Assembly (NCBI RefSeq): GCF_014692675.1
Contig: NZ_JABFCZ010000038.1
Location: forward strand, 1-32,935
Direction of reading: 5' to 3'
Length of the DNA stretch: 32,935 nucleotides
Source of the DNA: Roseibium aggregatum
Lineage (GTDB): Bacteria > Pseudomonadota > Alphaproteobacteria > Rhizobiales > Stappiaceae
Both the position numbers and the translations under genes were made by a program. Below, in pieces: positions 32,592 through 32,935 of the stretch (position 1 is the first letter of the stretch; each line of letters starts with the position of its first letter). A model generated the notes under the pieces. The model was given only the letters and a program-made list of their open reading frames with translations, was not told the origin of the DNA and searched no databases.

Positions 32592-32935
32592 GTGCGATCG
32601 GCATGGAGCCGGGGGAGGGGAGTGAAAAGATCCGGGCTGTCGGCGTGGATACGGGCAGAGGCCTGTTCACTGTGTTCCGGCGATGGAATGGAAACGAAGA
32701 CCCGGAAGTTTGCGGTGTGTCAGTTCCGCTCGTGTGGGCCGGAACGGCCCCTGGGGAGCCGGATGATGATTAGCGTGGCACCGTGAAACGTAAGCGCGAA
32801 GCCGACCCCATCTAGCGCGGCATGAGGTTATGGGCGAGAGGTTGTGACACTGAAGGAGCGGAGGAGCTTACGGTGTCAGTTTCTATGTCTGCGCCTATGA
32901 CTGATGATAGAAGTTTCCATGTTCTTGAAGCGGTT
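32592..32935 (+). mobile_element. Possible 5' end of a group II intron (runs off the window)
   Basis: Starts with GTGCG, the conserved 5' end of group II introns, followed by about 280 bases of G-rich sequence with GTGAAA and GAAAC elements and several short complementary stretches (for example GGGCCG/CGGCCC near 32738-32751). There is no open coding frame until the ORF start at 32873. The leader is shorter than the roughly 400-600 bases usual before the intron ORF, so the call is tentative. Confidence 0.4.
32873..32935 (+). CDS. N-terminus of an ORF, possibly an intron-encoded reverse transcriptase
   Basis: A GTG start (ATG 12 bases later) with an excellent GGAGGAG site six bases upstream. 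The 21 visible codons include MSAPMTDDRSFHVLEAV. The SFHVLEAV segment fits the LLExVL opening of group II intron reverse transcriptases, which is a weak recollection only. No catalytic motif is inside the window. Confidence 0.4.
   Translation, partial: MSVSMSAPMTDDRSFHVLEAV

Noticed and set aside
1..32935. CRISPR array, rRNA operon, complete tRNA gene, integrase or phage genes
   Set aside because: None found: no regularly spaced repeats, no rRNA-like stretch, and only a tRNA 3' half.

Overview
The window is about 62% G+C by eye, densely coded and typical of an alphaproteobacterium. That assignment is inference from gene content and order (an fdhAB/fdhC-type respiratory formate dehydrogenase with TorD, DUF3306 and a small Tat protein; FdsGBAD NAD-dependent formate dehydrogenase; ThuA next to a sugar ABC transporter). 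No rRNA or other species marker is present. No frameshift was seen in any major gene.

Region 1 (1-9302) is an uptake and catabolic locus for an unidentified sugar-like compound. A minus-strand operon encodes an unusual cytoplasmic regulator (winged helix fused to a MalE-type solute-binding domain), an SDR dehydrogenase and the N-terminus of a probable M24-family enzyme. Divergent to it is a plus-strand operon: periplasmic binding protein, a second SDR paralogous to the first, two RbsC-type permeases, an RbsA-type double ATPase and a ThuA-domain protein. Two tandem 21-bp dyads lie between the operons and are the obvious candidate operator.

Region 2 (9303-9692) is non-coding. It holds an orphan 3' half of a tRNA gene, which resembles an integration scar, and the first copy of a dispersed repeat. 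A second copy with 36 identical bases lies at 32008-32043, so the two copies bracket the whole formate region.

Region 3 (9693-31879) is devoted to formate. It contains DUF2478 and DUF3306 accessory genes, a TorD chaperone, a small Tat protein, a membrane-bound periplasm-facing molybdenum/tungsten formate dehydrogenase (fdhA, fdhB, cytochrome b subunit, two microproteins), fdhD, and a regulator with an excisionase-type HTH plus a PBP-like domain. Next come a sigma-54 response regulator and a sensor kinase, an oxalate/formate-type MFS transporter with a convincing sigma-54 promoter and paired upstream dyads, a LysR regulator, and the soluble NAD-linked formate dehydrogenase fdsG-fdsB-fdsA-fdsD. 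The two enzymes would pass formate electrons to the quinone pool and to NAD+ respectively, and both appear to depend on a single fdhD because no fdsC copy sits in the fds operon. No oxalyl-CoA decarboxylase or formyl-CoA transferase gene is present, so the transporter may serve formate rather than oxalate.

Region 4 (31880-32935) lacks a confident complete gene. It contains the second repeat copy, a doubtful 57-residue ORF, and near the end a GTGCG-starting structured stretch followed by a well-spaced ribosome binding site and ORF start. I tentatively read this as the 5' end of a group II intron.
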